From Rhizobium sp. AC27/96 (lineage in GTDB: Bacteria > Pseudomonadota > Alphaproteobacteria > Rhizobiales > Rhizobiaceae), in the NCBI RefSeq assembly GCF_001692325.1, contig NZ_LXKN01000007.1, positions 1 through 64,000 on the forward strand: DNA of 64,000 nucleotides, in the 5' to 3' direction. The notes below the pieces were generated by a model, which saw nothing but the letters and a program-made list of their open reading frames with translations, made no database searches and was not told the origin of the DNA. Below are positions 44,964 to 53,657 of the stretch, one piece after another; position 1 is the stretch's first letter, and every line of letters starts with the position of its first letter. A program made the translations under genes and the position numbers.

Positions 44964-46142
44964 ATGAAACAGACATGGCGTTGGTTCGGACCGGACGACT
45001 CGGTCAAGCTCTCTCACGTCAAGCAGGCAGGCGCCACCGGCATCGTCACGGCGCTTCATCAGCTGAATGATGGCCGCGCGTGGCCTGAGGAGGAAATCCT
45101 CAAGCGCAAGGCAATGATCGAGGCGGCCGGTCTGACCTGGTCGGTGGTCGAGAGCATCATCGTGCACGAGGATGTCAAGACACGGACCGGGCGTTATCGC
45201 GAGCTGATCGACAACTACAAGGCGTCGATCCGGGCGGTCGCCAAGGCGGGCATCCAGACGGTGTGCTACAATTTCATGGCGATCACGGACTGGACCAGAA
45301 CCGATCTTGACTATGAAATGCCGCATGGCGGGACCGCTCTGCGTTTCGATGTCATCGAATTCTGCGCCTATGATGTGTTCATCCTCCGGCGTCCCGGGGC
45401 GGAGGCCGATCATCCGGCTGACCGCATCGAGAAGGCACAGGCCCGCTTGAAGGCGATGAGCGAAAGCGATCTTGCCAGACTGGAGCGCAACCTGATCGAA
45501 TGGGTTCCGGCCCGTGAATTTGTTTATGACCGCGACAGCCTCAACCGGATGCTGGATGTCTATGGCGAGCTGTCCACCGAAGGCTTTCGGCAGAATCTGT
45601 TTGAGTTTCTGGCGGAGATCATGCCGGTTGCCGAGGAAGCCGGCGTCAGGATGGCGATCCATCCGGACGATCCACCCTTCCCGCTGTTCGGGCTGCCGCG
45701 CGTGATGTGCATGGCCTCCGACGTGCGGGCCTTGCTGTCCACCATTCGCTCACCGTCGAACGGCATTACCCTGTGCACCGGCTCCTACGGCGCCAATCCC
45801 GCAAACGATCTGGTCGCCATGGCAAAGGAATTTGCCTCCGACATTCATTTCGCGCATTTGCGCAACGTCACCAAGGAAGGCGACGGCTCCTTCCATGAGG
45901 CCCAGCACCTGGACGGCGATACCGACATGATCGGCGTGGTCAACGCGCTGATGGCCGAGGAACGCCGGCGCCGGGCCGATGGCCGGAAGGATTGGGAAAT
46001 CCCGATGCGGCCGGACCACGGCCATGCGATCGTCGATGATATCGGCAAGCAGGTGAACCCCGGCTATTCCTGCATCGGTCGGCTCAAGGGTCTTGCCGAA
46101 CTGCGTGGGGTCATGCGCACCATCGATGCATTGAGAGGGTAG
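44964..46142 (+). CDS. uxuA: Mannonate dehydratase
   Basis: 392 residues of UxuA type. The start MKQTWRWFGPDDSVKLSHVK is the family N-terminus in shape, with GIVTALHQLNDG, the metal-site residues in AIHPDDPPFPLFGLPR near residue 228, LCTGSYGANPANDL, FAHLRNVTKEGDGSFHEAQH and the terminal MRPDHGHAI. It dehydrates D-mannonate to 2-keto-3-deoxygluconate using Fe or Mn. It starts four bases after uxuB. The KDG kinase and aldolase needed next are not encoded in the window. Confidence 0.93.
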   Translation: MKQTWRWFGPDDSVKLSHVKQAGATGIVTALHQLNDGRAWPEEEILKRKAMIEAAGLTWSVVESIIVHEDVKTRTGRYRELIDNYKASIRAVAKAGIQTVCYNFMAITDWTRTDLDYEMPHGGTALRFDVIEFCAYDVFILRRPGAEADHPADRIEKAQARLKAMSESDLARLERNLIEWVPAREFVYDRDSLNRMLDVYGELSTEGFRQNLFEFLAEIMPVAEEAGVRMAIHPDDPPFPLFGLPRVMCMASDVRALLSTIRSPSNGITLCTGSYGANPANDLVAMAKEFASDIHFAHLRNVTKEGDGSFHEAQHLDGDTDMIGVVNALMAEERRRRADGRKDWEIPMRPDHGHAIVDDIGKQVNPGYSCIGRLKGLAELRGVMRTIDALRG

Positions 46143-46144
46143 AG

Positions 46145-47146
46145 ATGACACGGCTGCGGGTAGCGATGGTGGGACTGGGCATGGCGGCGGGACATCATGC
46201 CCGCAGCCTGATCGATCTCGCCGATCAGGTCGAGGTGGTCGGCGTCTACAGCCCGACGGAAACACGCCGCCTCGCCTTCGCCGCTCAGCATGGCTTTCCA
46301 GCCATGAGTGATCTCGAAGAGATATTCGATCGCAATTTCGCCGATGCAGTTCTCATCCTGACGCCGCCCAACACACATCTCGAACTTGTCGAGAAGGCCG
46401 CAATGGCCGGCCAGCACATCTTGCTGGAAAAGCCGCTGGACATATCGTTGGATCGTGCAAAGGCGATCGTTTCGGTTGCGAACAAGGCCGGTGTGCTTTT
46501 GTCGGTCGTATTGCAGAACCGTTTCCGGTCATCATTCACCGCACTTCAGGATATGCTGCGAACCGAACAGCTGGGTACCATTCTCGAAGCGTCGCTGAGT
46601 GTCCGCAACTGGCGCCCGCAGCAATATTATGACCAGCCCGGCAGAGGCACGTTGGCGCGCGACGGCGGCGGCGTCCTGCTGACGCAGGGCATCCATGCGA
46701 TCGATCTTCTTCTCGGTCTGGCAGGCGTGCCGGCCAAGGTGTCGGCTTTCGCGCGCACCACACCCATTCACCGGATGGAAACCGAGGATCTGGTGAATGC
46801 GGTATTCTCCTTCGAGAACGGTGCGACCGGAACACTGAACGCCACGACCTGCGCTTACCCCGGCTATCCGGAGAGGATCGAGCTGATCTGCACGAAGGGC
46901 ACGGCATTCCTGACGGGCGACAGCTTGCAGGCGACCATGCATGATGGCCGCACGGTCAGCGCCGGCGCCAACATGGCCTCCGGTTTCGGAAGCGACCCCA
47001 TGGCCTTCGGTCACGAGCTTCATCGGGAGCTCATCGCGAATTTTGTCGGTGCCATCACCAGGGGAGGGCGGCTGATCGTTACCGGTGACGACGCCCTGCG
47101 GGCTCATGCGTTCATCGACAAAATGCTAGGATCCACTCCGGCATAA
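46145..47146 (+). CDS. Gfo/Idh/MocA family oxidoreductase
   Basis: 333 residues. The N-terminal Rossmann motif VAMVGLGMAAGHHA (about residues 6-19) is followed by LILTPPNTHLELVEKA and the family hallmark LLEKPLDIS near residue 94. The C-terminal alpha/beta domain has DGGGVLLTQGIHAIDLLLGL with the usual catalytic His. Enzymes of this family oxidise or reduce sugars and derivatives with NAD(P). It is the last gene of the transporter/uxu operon, two bases after uxuA, so it may prepare a uronate or other sugar derivative for the pathway. The substrate is unknown. Confidence 0.88.
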   Translation: MTRLRVAMVGLGMAAGHHARSLIDLADQVEVVGVYSPTETRRLAFAAQHGFPAMSDLEEIFDRNFADAVLILTPPNTHLELVEKAAMAGQHILLEKPLDISLDRAKAIVSVANKAGVLLSVVLQNRFRSSFTALQDMLRTEQLGTILEASLSVRNWRPQQYYDQPGRGTLARDGGGVLLTQGIHAIDLLLGLAGVPAKVSAFARTTPIHRMETEDLVNAVFSFENGATGTLNATTCAYPGYPERIELICTKGTAFLTGDSLQATMHDGRTVSAGANMASGFGSDPMAFGHELHRELIANFVGAITRGGRLIVTGDDALRAHAFIDKMLGSTPA

Positions 47147-47427
47147 CGACAGCCGGTCACTGGATCCTATCCGGCGAGCGCCAAGGGCGCGAATTTTCGA
47201 TCTCCGCGCGCGCAGTGATGGACATCGACATGTGGCGCGATCATTGGCCGGGACAGACCGCCTGATGTCTCCACGTAACCTCCACATATCGCCGATCAGG
47301 CCGCAACACTTTGCGTGTCTTATCCACCATGGCACTTCCTCCAGAACCCATGGGACAAGCGCGCATACATGAGAAGGCTATGACCTCAAACAAACTGCTT
47401 CCGCTTCATTTTCAACGAGATACGTCG

Positions 47428-47706
47428 ATGTCTATCAAGAGGACACACCGTCACCCTGCGGCACGATCCTTGCGGCCGCCACAGCATCAATTCTGGCCGG
47501 AAAGCCCTCCACCTTCAGCCGGAAGAGGGCGGCGAGTGTTCAAGTTTGTGATGCTGGCGCTACTGGCTGTGATGCTGCTGGCAGCGCTCATGCTGCTTGC
47601 CGGAATCGGGGCGCTGACAGGAAACTGGATCAAGCTCGCCATTCCGCTGATCACTCTCGTCGCGACCGTGATTGCAGTGGTGTTCGCTCTGGGCGAACAA
47701 TTGTGA
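47428..47706 (+). CDS. Small membrane protein of unknown function
   Basis: 92 residues from ATG at 47428, with a weak GAGA seven bases upstream; the frame is open from 47311 and the start is uncertain. Residues ~1-38 are basic and Pro-rich (RTHRHPAARSLRPPQHQFWP). Two hydrophobic segments follow: FKFVMLALLAVMLLAALMLL and IPLITLVATVIAVVFAL, separated by a short loop with GNWIK. It is a predicted two-pass inner-membrane protein without known motif, downstream of the uxu operon and upstream of the envelope module. Confidence 0.55.
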   Translation: MSIKRTHRHPAARSLRPPQHQFWPESPPPSAGRGRRVFKFVMLALLAVMLLAALMLLAGIGALTGNWIKLAIPLITLVATVIAVVFALGEQL

Positions 47707-48004
47707 GCGGCGTGTTCGCGCCGCCGGTGGCGTCGAAAGTCACAATCGGTAAGTCTTTGGTGACGTTTGGCCTGACAGGCCTCTTCTAGATAGGCCGATC
47801 ACCCTCTCGCGGCTATCTTACGAGAATGTCAAGGAACAGGCTCCAGGTCACCGGAACCTGGAGCCTGCAAGTGGTGGTTCTGCATCTGGGAGGATCTGCT
47901 TTGCGGAGGGCGCCTCGATTTCCGGGGCTGTCAGGTAGCTCTTGTCTTGCGCCAAGATAGCTCATATTGAGTAGCGGACCGGCTGCTTAAGAAACGAGTT
48001 ACCT
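47707..48004. promoter_or_regulatory. Gap upstream of the envelope module, with a strong hairpin
   Basis: Within this 298-base gap, CAGGCTCCAGGT / ACCTGGAGCCTG (47837-47867) forms a perfect 12-base stem with a 7-base loop and no U-run. A short GGCCTGACAGGCC palindrome lies at about 47769-47781. No coding frame with a ribosome site was seen, and no clear promoter consensus before 48005. Confidence 0.45.
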
Positions 48005-51000
48005 ATGGCTTTCGCCCCTCGCCTGCTCGCCTTTGTTGCCCTCGGTTTCGGTCTTTTTCCCGCGATCTGCCAAGCGCAATCCTTTGATTGCGGCAAGGCG
48101 CAGACTGCTATCGAAAAGGCGATTTGTGCCTCTCCGGCCCTGATTTCTCAGGATACGACCCTGGCAGCTTCCTATCGGCAGGCGCTGGTCGATCTTGCTG
48201 GCGACCCGGCAAAGCTCAGCGATCTGCGGCAGCAACAGCGCCGCTGGCTGGCAGACCGGAACAAATCCTGTGTCCAGCCGGACTCAATCGGCTTGTCGAA
48301 ATGCCTCACGACGTCCTATCAGACGCGACTTGCGGCCCTCAAGGCAGCAGCCTCTTCGCCAGACAGCAATACTTCCGCATCTTCCGCCCCGCCTGTCAAA
48401 CCTGCAGCGTCAACCGTAGTCGAAACGCAGGCGCCTGTGACGCAAGAGCCGGCTGCACCGCCGGCCGTCGTCGCATCTCAACCCGCGCCCGCCAAAGCCT
48501 TGCCGCCACCCGTGGCGCAGCCGCATCTGGCCTTGGAGCAACTGCCTGCCGGTCAGGACGGCAGCACCCTGCTGACTGTCGATACCCCCGGCCATATCAC
48601 CATCCGCACCCAGAGCAGCACGGGGGCAGCACTCCAATTGGTGGACATGATCGCAGGCCCGGGCGACCGAATGGGGGCGCCTGGTGTCAGCGACGGCCGT
48701 ATCGATGCGCTGCTCGACAAGGGCACCTACAAGATCCGCGTGTTCGGGGCAAAGGGAGCCACCGGGACTGTAAAGCTAACGGCACAGGCCTATCAGGAGC
48801 TTGAAAGTCCCGATGCTGCCTTGACCACCAAAGGGGTCGATGGCGAGCTGAGCGATCTCCAGCAAAGATCCTATTGGATCGACATTCCCGATTCCGGACG
48901 CGTTGACATCGAGGCGGTCGGGCGCTCGCTTCAGGATCTGCGTTTGTGGCGAAACGGCACCGATATTGCCGACCTCTCGCCGAGGCTGTCGATCTTCGAG
49001 CTGAAGCCGGGCGTCCCCATGACACGGGCCACGCTGGCCGGTGCAGTCGAACCGGGCCGCTATCTGGTAACGGCCTATGGCGGCCAGAAGCTTGTCTGGA
49101 CCAACTCGGACGCCGCCGAGCCATTTCACATCCGCGCCGGCACGCAAATGTCCTTGGCCGCGGGGATTGCCGAAGGCGTGATCGGGCCTTTCGGTTCGGT
49201 CCGTTTCGAGGCGCCTGCGGATTTAGATACCTTTCGCCTCGAATTGCCGCAATCCGCACCGGCGGTGCTTCGCGCCGGCCGTATTTCCAGCGCGGCAACC
49301 GCGTTTCAAAGTGCCTCGATCGTTAAATCAAGCCGAGAGCCGGTCGCCACGCTTGCGCTTTCGGCAAACGGCCAAGCCGGCATTGTCGAAGTGTCGGGGT
49401 ATGAGGGCCAGCGCTTTCAGGTTCGGGGACTGCGGTTCAGCAATCAGGCGCAATTCGATGGCTCCGTGCCCAATCTCATCAGTCTCGATGTTGCCGGCGA
49501 AGGTGGTGACGAGATCCCCGCTACGGCTCTGCTGCTGCGTCAGGATAGCAGTGGCAAGGCCACCATCGTTGCGTCCGACACGCCGCATTTGAGCCCCGGC
49601 CAGGCCTGGCATCGGCGCTTCAATCTGCGCGGACCGACCTCGCTTCTGTTCGAGATGACACAGGCGGGCCAGATCGCGATCAAAACCTCGGGCGTTGCTC
49701 TCCACGCCGATATCAGCCCGGTACTGGTCGGCAATGTGCCGCGCGCCGATGGTCGCATCCCCGATCGTTTCGATTTGGACGCCGGCTATTATCTGCTGCG
49801 CCTCATGCCCGACAACAATGCGGTTGGCATCGTCGACCTCGCCTTTGGCACGCCGGGTGTCGTGCCGCCGATCCAGCCTGCGGCACCGGCGCGCACCAGC
49901 ATTTCATTTGGTATCCGGGACGCCGAGCAGGCGACGAGCTACGAGATCATCACCAATGTTGCCCCCGGACTGCTGACCGGGCCACGCGCCGTCGCGCTGC
50001 CTGCCGATCTGCAGGCACGGCCATTGGCTCTTTGGCAGCCCACCGATGCTTCGGCGCAGCCGCAGCCCGCACAAGGCCAGCCGATGTCCAATGTGCCGGC
50101 ACCCGTTCCGCAGGCTCAAAAGGCTGCCGCCGATGATGCGAATGCATTGTCACGGCCCGCATCGCCGGCGGATTTGCGCATCGACGTGCATGTGCCGCGC
50201 GGCGGGACGATCACCGCATTTGACATCCATAATGTGCCTGTCGCTTTTGCTGCCAGCAATGAGCGCGCTGATGCAACGGGTCGAACCTTGAGCCTGCGCT
50301 TCCCGGCACCTTCGGCTCCCCGGGTCATTGGCGTCAGCTGGCAGCCCGATGCGACTGCAGCGAAACGGAGCGCGCCGGCTGCCCCCGCGGCACCCTTGAT
50401 TGCCGGCCAACGGCAATTTCTCGATCTCGCCGAGGATATGCAGAAATCCTATCGCCTGGATGTTGCTGAAGGCGGACTTTACCGCATCGAAACCCTCGGC
50501 CGTCTTCAGACATCATTGAGCCTTGGCACGTCGTTCCTGCCGAAACTCGGACAAGCGTCTGATAATGGCGATGGGCACAATGCGCTGATGCAGACCTATC
50601 TGCGCGCCGGAACCTATCAGGTTGCCGTGTCAGCGCAGAATTCCTCCGGTCATCTCGGTCTCAGCGTTATGCCGGCTTCGCTGCTGACGGCCGCAACGCT
50701 GGTTTCCGATGGCACCAGCCGCGGAAGCCTGTCAGGTGGTCGTGGCGCCGTCGTGCCGATCGAAATAGCGAATGCGGGATCCTATCAACTTGATCTTTAT
50801 TCTCTTGGCGGCGATCTCACAGCCCGTCTGGAGGATTCCGAGGGATGGCCGCTGACTGCGCCCGGGCCGCTCTCCACGCTGAGTCAGGATTTCACCCCCG
50901 GTCACTATCGTCTGGTGATCCTGCCTCGCGATGTCGACACTCGTTTTGTCGCCCGGCTGAGGCCGCTCATCGACCCACCGCAGCTGCAGGGCCATGGACC

Positions 51001-53650
51001 GCATCCATTGGCCTTCAACGAGGCTCAGGCATTTCAATGGCGCGAGCCTCAGAGCAAAAGCGATCCACGCGTTCCCGATAGCTGGACTTTCGACCTTTTC
51101 GCCGACGCCGACGTCAGCATCGACCTCACCGAAGGCATGATCGGCACCTTGTTCCGTGACGACAAGGACCAGATCGCCCGGTTTGTCGCCTCTCCCCCGT
51201 TTAACGGAGTGCTGAAGGCAGGCCATTATCGGATCGATCTCGTGAGCCTCGCCCATGATGACCGGCTGGACTATCAGATTACCCTGAACACGAAGGCTGT
51301 GCAGCCTGGCGAGGCGCGCTTCGTCAATCTCCCGGCCGAGCTTTCATTCAATGTCGACAAGGACCACGTGGTCAGTCTCGGCACATTCGGCCGCAGCGAA
51401 ATCAAAGGCGTATTGAAGGACGGCCATGGTGCCGTGATCGAACGGCTTGCCGGCCGCAGCGATGATTGGAACATCGCGCTGTCGAGCCGACTGCCGGCCG
51501 GATCCTATACGCTGTCCCTTGATGCTGCCGCAACATCCGGCACGGCCAACGGCCAGCAGACCGAGAGTTCGGACAGTCAAGAAACCGATTCAGCCGATGG
51601 CGACCAGCAGTCTGACGGCGACGATCAGGCCAGTGCCGGGGATATAGAGGTTCAGTTTGCCTTGCCGCAGGAAGTGTTGCAGCCGGCGCTTGGCCCCAAC
51701 GGCACGGCCGACGTCACAGGCGCCTCCGTCTTCGCCTTCCCTCTGCCAGCCGGCGTGAAGGATCAACTTGCGCTCGTTGCGGCGCAATCCACCAGCGAGC
51801 TGGTTCTCTCACTGGAAAAGCGCGGTACTGATGGCATTTGGAAGTCACAAGCCTTTGCCCGAGGCCGTACGCCGGTCATCGCCTGGCCCGTCTCTGACGG
51901 AGAAGCGCAATGGCGCGCCTCGGTCTGGACACTCGACGGCGGGGCTGCACCCATCAAGATCGCCACGCGCGGCATTATCAGTGCCATTCGGGAGCCCGGC
52001 GATATTGCCCTGGAGCCCGTAACCATCGATGGCCTTGGTCTCTCGCTGAACGTTGCGCTTGTGCACGCACCATCGGCAGGCCTTGTCGAGCTCGATACCG
52101 CCACGGATCTGCTTGCCGGAGCAAGTGGTGATCGACCGCTCGCGACAGTAACATCGGGACTTTTTGCCCCGCAAACGGATCGACTGTGGCTGGTCGCTCG
52201 CCAAGACGGCCATGTGCAGGTTAGCCCTGCCGAACCCAATAGCGAGATCGCGCTGACGCTCGCGCCCGGTGACCAGGCGGTTATTCCGGCGACAGCGCCA
52301 TTGCCGGGCAAAGTCCGGTTGTGGCGTGCGGATTCGGCCTTCGGGCAGCCAGGCCTCAATGCCGGGCGTGGCATGGGCGTCAGCCTCAACAGCGCGGTTG
52401 CGCTGGCCGATCATCAGGATTTGCATATCGGAAACGCCGGCAGCGATGAGAGTCTGCAGATGCGGCTTCGGCCTGTCGATGCCGCTGAACTCGAGGCAGT
52501 GGCATCGACAGGCAGCTACACCACGACCATACCGGCCCTCAGCGCGCGGCCGGTGAAGCTGGTAGCGGGGGCAAAGCGGCTGACGCTTGACCTGGCACCC
52601 GGCATCGCCGTCGTCTCCGCCCCTTCGGCCTCGCAGTTGTTGAATGTGTGGTCCGGCGCGGCGCCTCTTTCACGCAATGTCGCAGCGTCGGCGGAGGAGA
52701 TCTGGCTCGTCAACCTGACCGATGCCGCCGCATCGGCACGCGTCGGCCTGTCACCGGGACAGGTGATTACGCTGGGTATCGATCAGATCAGGCGTCGGTT
52801 CTTCGGCACCGTCGGATCGGAAGAGATCGCGGTCGACGCCCAAAACGGCGATGTCCTGAATGTCTCCGGCGGCGCTGCCACCTTCATCGGGGCTGACGGT
52901 CGGGTCTTGCGCGGCAATAGCATTTCTCTATCCGGTCGCGGCCAGCTGATCCTCGACCATGGCGCCGGGTTGGCTGCGCTCTGGCTGGAGCGTGGCGGCA
53001 AATCGCCCTGGCCCAAGCCGGAGCCAAAGTCCGTTACCCTGCCGCAAAGCGTGACGCTTGAGGGTGAGGCCATGGCCTTCCGCCTCGATCCGGCCCAACC
53101 GATGGTGCTGGACGTCAGCAGCGATGCGCCTGTCATCGTCAGCCTGGAACAGAATGGCCACCGGGACCTGCAACTATTCCCGACTGGAGCCGAATTCCAC
53201 CGCTATGTTGCGGCGGGCGAGGCAGTGCTGACGCTCTATTCCACCCATGAGGGGCCTTTGTCGGGCAACCTGGATCTGACGGCAACGCCTGTGGTTCCGG
53301 TCAGCGATGGCATCGGTGCACCTGTGGTGCTTGCACCAGGCACGACGGCCTTGTTCGGCTTCGAAGTCAAGAACAGCGGCAATATCGGTGCCGGCTTGCG
53401 CTCCGATCCGGATCTTGCCATTGGCCGCCTGCTGGATGCCAAGGGCCAATTGCTTGGTGAGGGCGTCAACCAGCTCAAGAAGCTTGATGCCGGCTATTAT
53501 CTTTTGGAAGCGCGGGCGCCGGCCGACGCGCCGACTCTGGTCGTCAGGCCGACGGTGGTGGGCCTGACGCCACCACCCGCGGGTCCGCCGCCTGAAATTA
53601 TCAATGATTATCTGCAGCGTGCCGGCTTGAAGCCCACGGGATCGAAGTGA
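48005..53650 (+). CDS. Giant exported protein: LprI-like domain plus beta-rich (PPC-like) segments
   Basis: 1881 residues. A signal peptide (RLLAFVALGFGLFPAICQAQ) is followed by an LprI-type domain at about 27-112 (FDCGKAQTAIEKAICASPAL, then RRWLADRNKSC and LSKCLTTSYQ), the fold of lysozyme inhibitors. A Pro/Ala linker spans about 115-180. The rest is mostly beta, with many similar segments of the form 'hydrophobic strand ... LxAGTYxIxV', for example LLDKGTYKIRVFG, LRAGTYQVAVSA, FTPGHYRLVILP and LKAGHYRIDLVS, resembling pre-peptidase C-terminal domains. An acidic insert lies near 1180-1210. No catalytic motif was seen. Seven bases separate it from the alpha-2-macroglobulin gene, so they probably act together in the periplasm. 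The ribosome site at 48005 is weak. Confidence 0.8.
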   Translation: MAFAPRLLAFVALGFGLFPAICQAQSFDCGKAQTAIEKAICASPALISQDTTLAASYRQALVDLAGDPAKLSDLRQQQRRWLADRNKSCVQPDSIGLSKCLTTSYQTRLAALKAAASSPDSNTSASSAPPVKPAASTVVETQAPVTQEPAAPPAVVASQPAPAKALPPPVAQPHLALEQLPAGQDGSTLLTVDTPGHITIRTQSSTGAALQLVDMIAGPGDRMGAPGVSDGRIDALLDKGTYKIRVFGAKGATGTVKLTAQAYQELESPDAALTTKGVDGELSDLQQRSYWIDIPDSGRVDIEAVGRSLQDLRLWRNGTDIADLSPRLSIFELKPGVPMTRATLAGAVEPGRYLVTAYGGQKLVWTNSDAAEPFHIRAGTQMSLAAGIAEGVIGPFGSVRFEAPADLDTFRLELPQSAPAVLRAGRISSAATAFQSASIVKSSREPVATLALSANGQAGIVEVSGYEGQRFQVRGLRFSNQAQFDGSVPNLISLDVAGEGGDEIPATALLLRQDSSGKATIVASDTPHLSPGQAWHRRFNLRGPTSLLFEMTQAGQIAIKTSGVALHADISPVLVGNVPRADGRIPDRFDLDAGYYLLRLMPDNNAVGIVDLAFGTPGVVPPIQPAAPARTSISFGIRDAEQATSYEIITNVAPGLLTGPRAVALPADLQARPLALWQPTDASAQPQPAQGQPMSNVPAPVPQAQKAAADDANALSRPASPADLRIDVHVPRGGTITAFDIHNVPVAFAASNERADATGRTLSLRFPAPSAPRVIGVSWQPDATAAKRSAPAAPAAPLIAGQRQFLDLAEDMQKSYRLDVAEGGLYRIETLGRLQTSLSLGTSFLPKLGQASDNGDGHNALMQTYLRAGTYQVAVSAQNSSGHLGLSVMPASLLTAATLVSDGTSRGSLSGGRGAVVPIEIANAGSYQLDLYSLGGDLTARLEDSEGWPLTAPGPLSTLSQDFTPGHYRLVILPRDVDTRFVARLRPLIDPPQLQGHGPHPLAFNEAQAFQWREPQSKSDPRVPDSWTFDLFADADVSIDLTEGMIGTLFRDDKDQIARFVASPPFNGVLKAGHYRIDLVSLAHDDRLDYQITLNTKAVQPGEARFVNLPAELSFNVDKDHVVSLGTFGRSEIKGVLKDGHGAVIERLAGRSDDWNIALSSRLPAGSYTLSLDAAATSGTANGQQTESSDSQETDSADGDQQSDGDDQASAGDIEVQFALPQEVLQPALGPNGTADVTGASVFAFPLPAGVKDQLALVAAQSTSELVLSLEKRGTDGIWKSQAFARGRTPVIAWPVSDGEAQWRASVWTLDGGAAPIKIATRGIISAIREPGDIALEPVTIDGLGLSLNVALVHAPSAGLVELDTATDLLAGASGDRPLATVTSGLFAPQTDRLWLVARQDGHVQVSPAEPNSEIALTLAPGDQAVIPATAPLPGKVRLWRADSAFGQPGLNAGRGMGVSLNSAVALADHQDLHIGNAGSDESLQMRLRPVDAAELEAVASTGSYTTTIPALSARPVKLVAGAKRLTLDLAPGIAVVSAPSASQLLNVWSGAAPLSRNVAASAEEIWLVNLTDAAASARVGLSPGQVITLGIDQIRRRFFGTVGSEEIAVDAQNGDVLNVSGGAATFIGADGRVLRGNSISLSGRGQLILDHGAGLAALWLERGGKSPWPKPEPKSVTLPQSVTLEGEAMAFRLDPAQPMVLDVSSDAPVIVSLEQNGHRDLQLFPTGAEFHRYVAAGEAVLTLYSTHEGPLSGNLDLTATPVVPVSDGIGAPVVLAPGTTALFGFEVKNSGNIGAGLRSDPDLAIGRLLDAKGQLLGEGVNQLKKLDAGYYLLEARAPADAPTLVVRPTVVGLTPPPAGPPPEIINDYLQRAGLKPTGSK

Positions 53651-53657
53651 GAGACCA

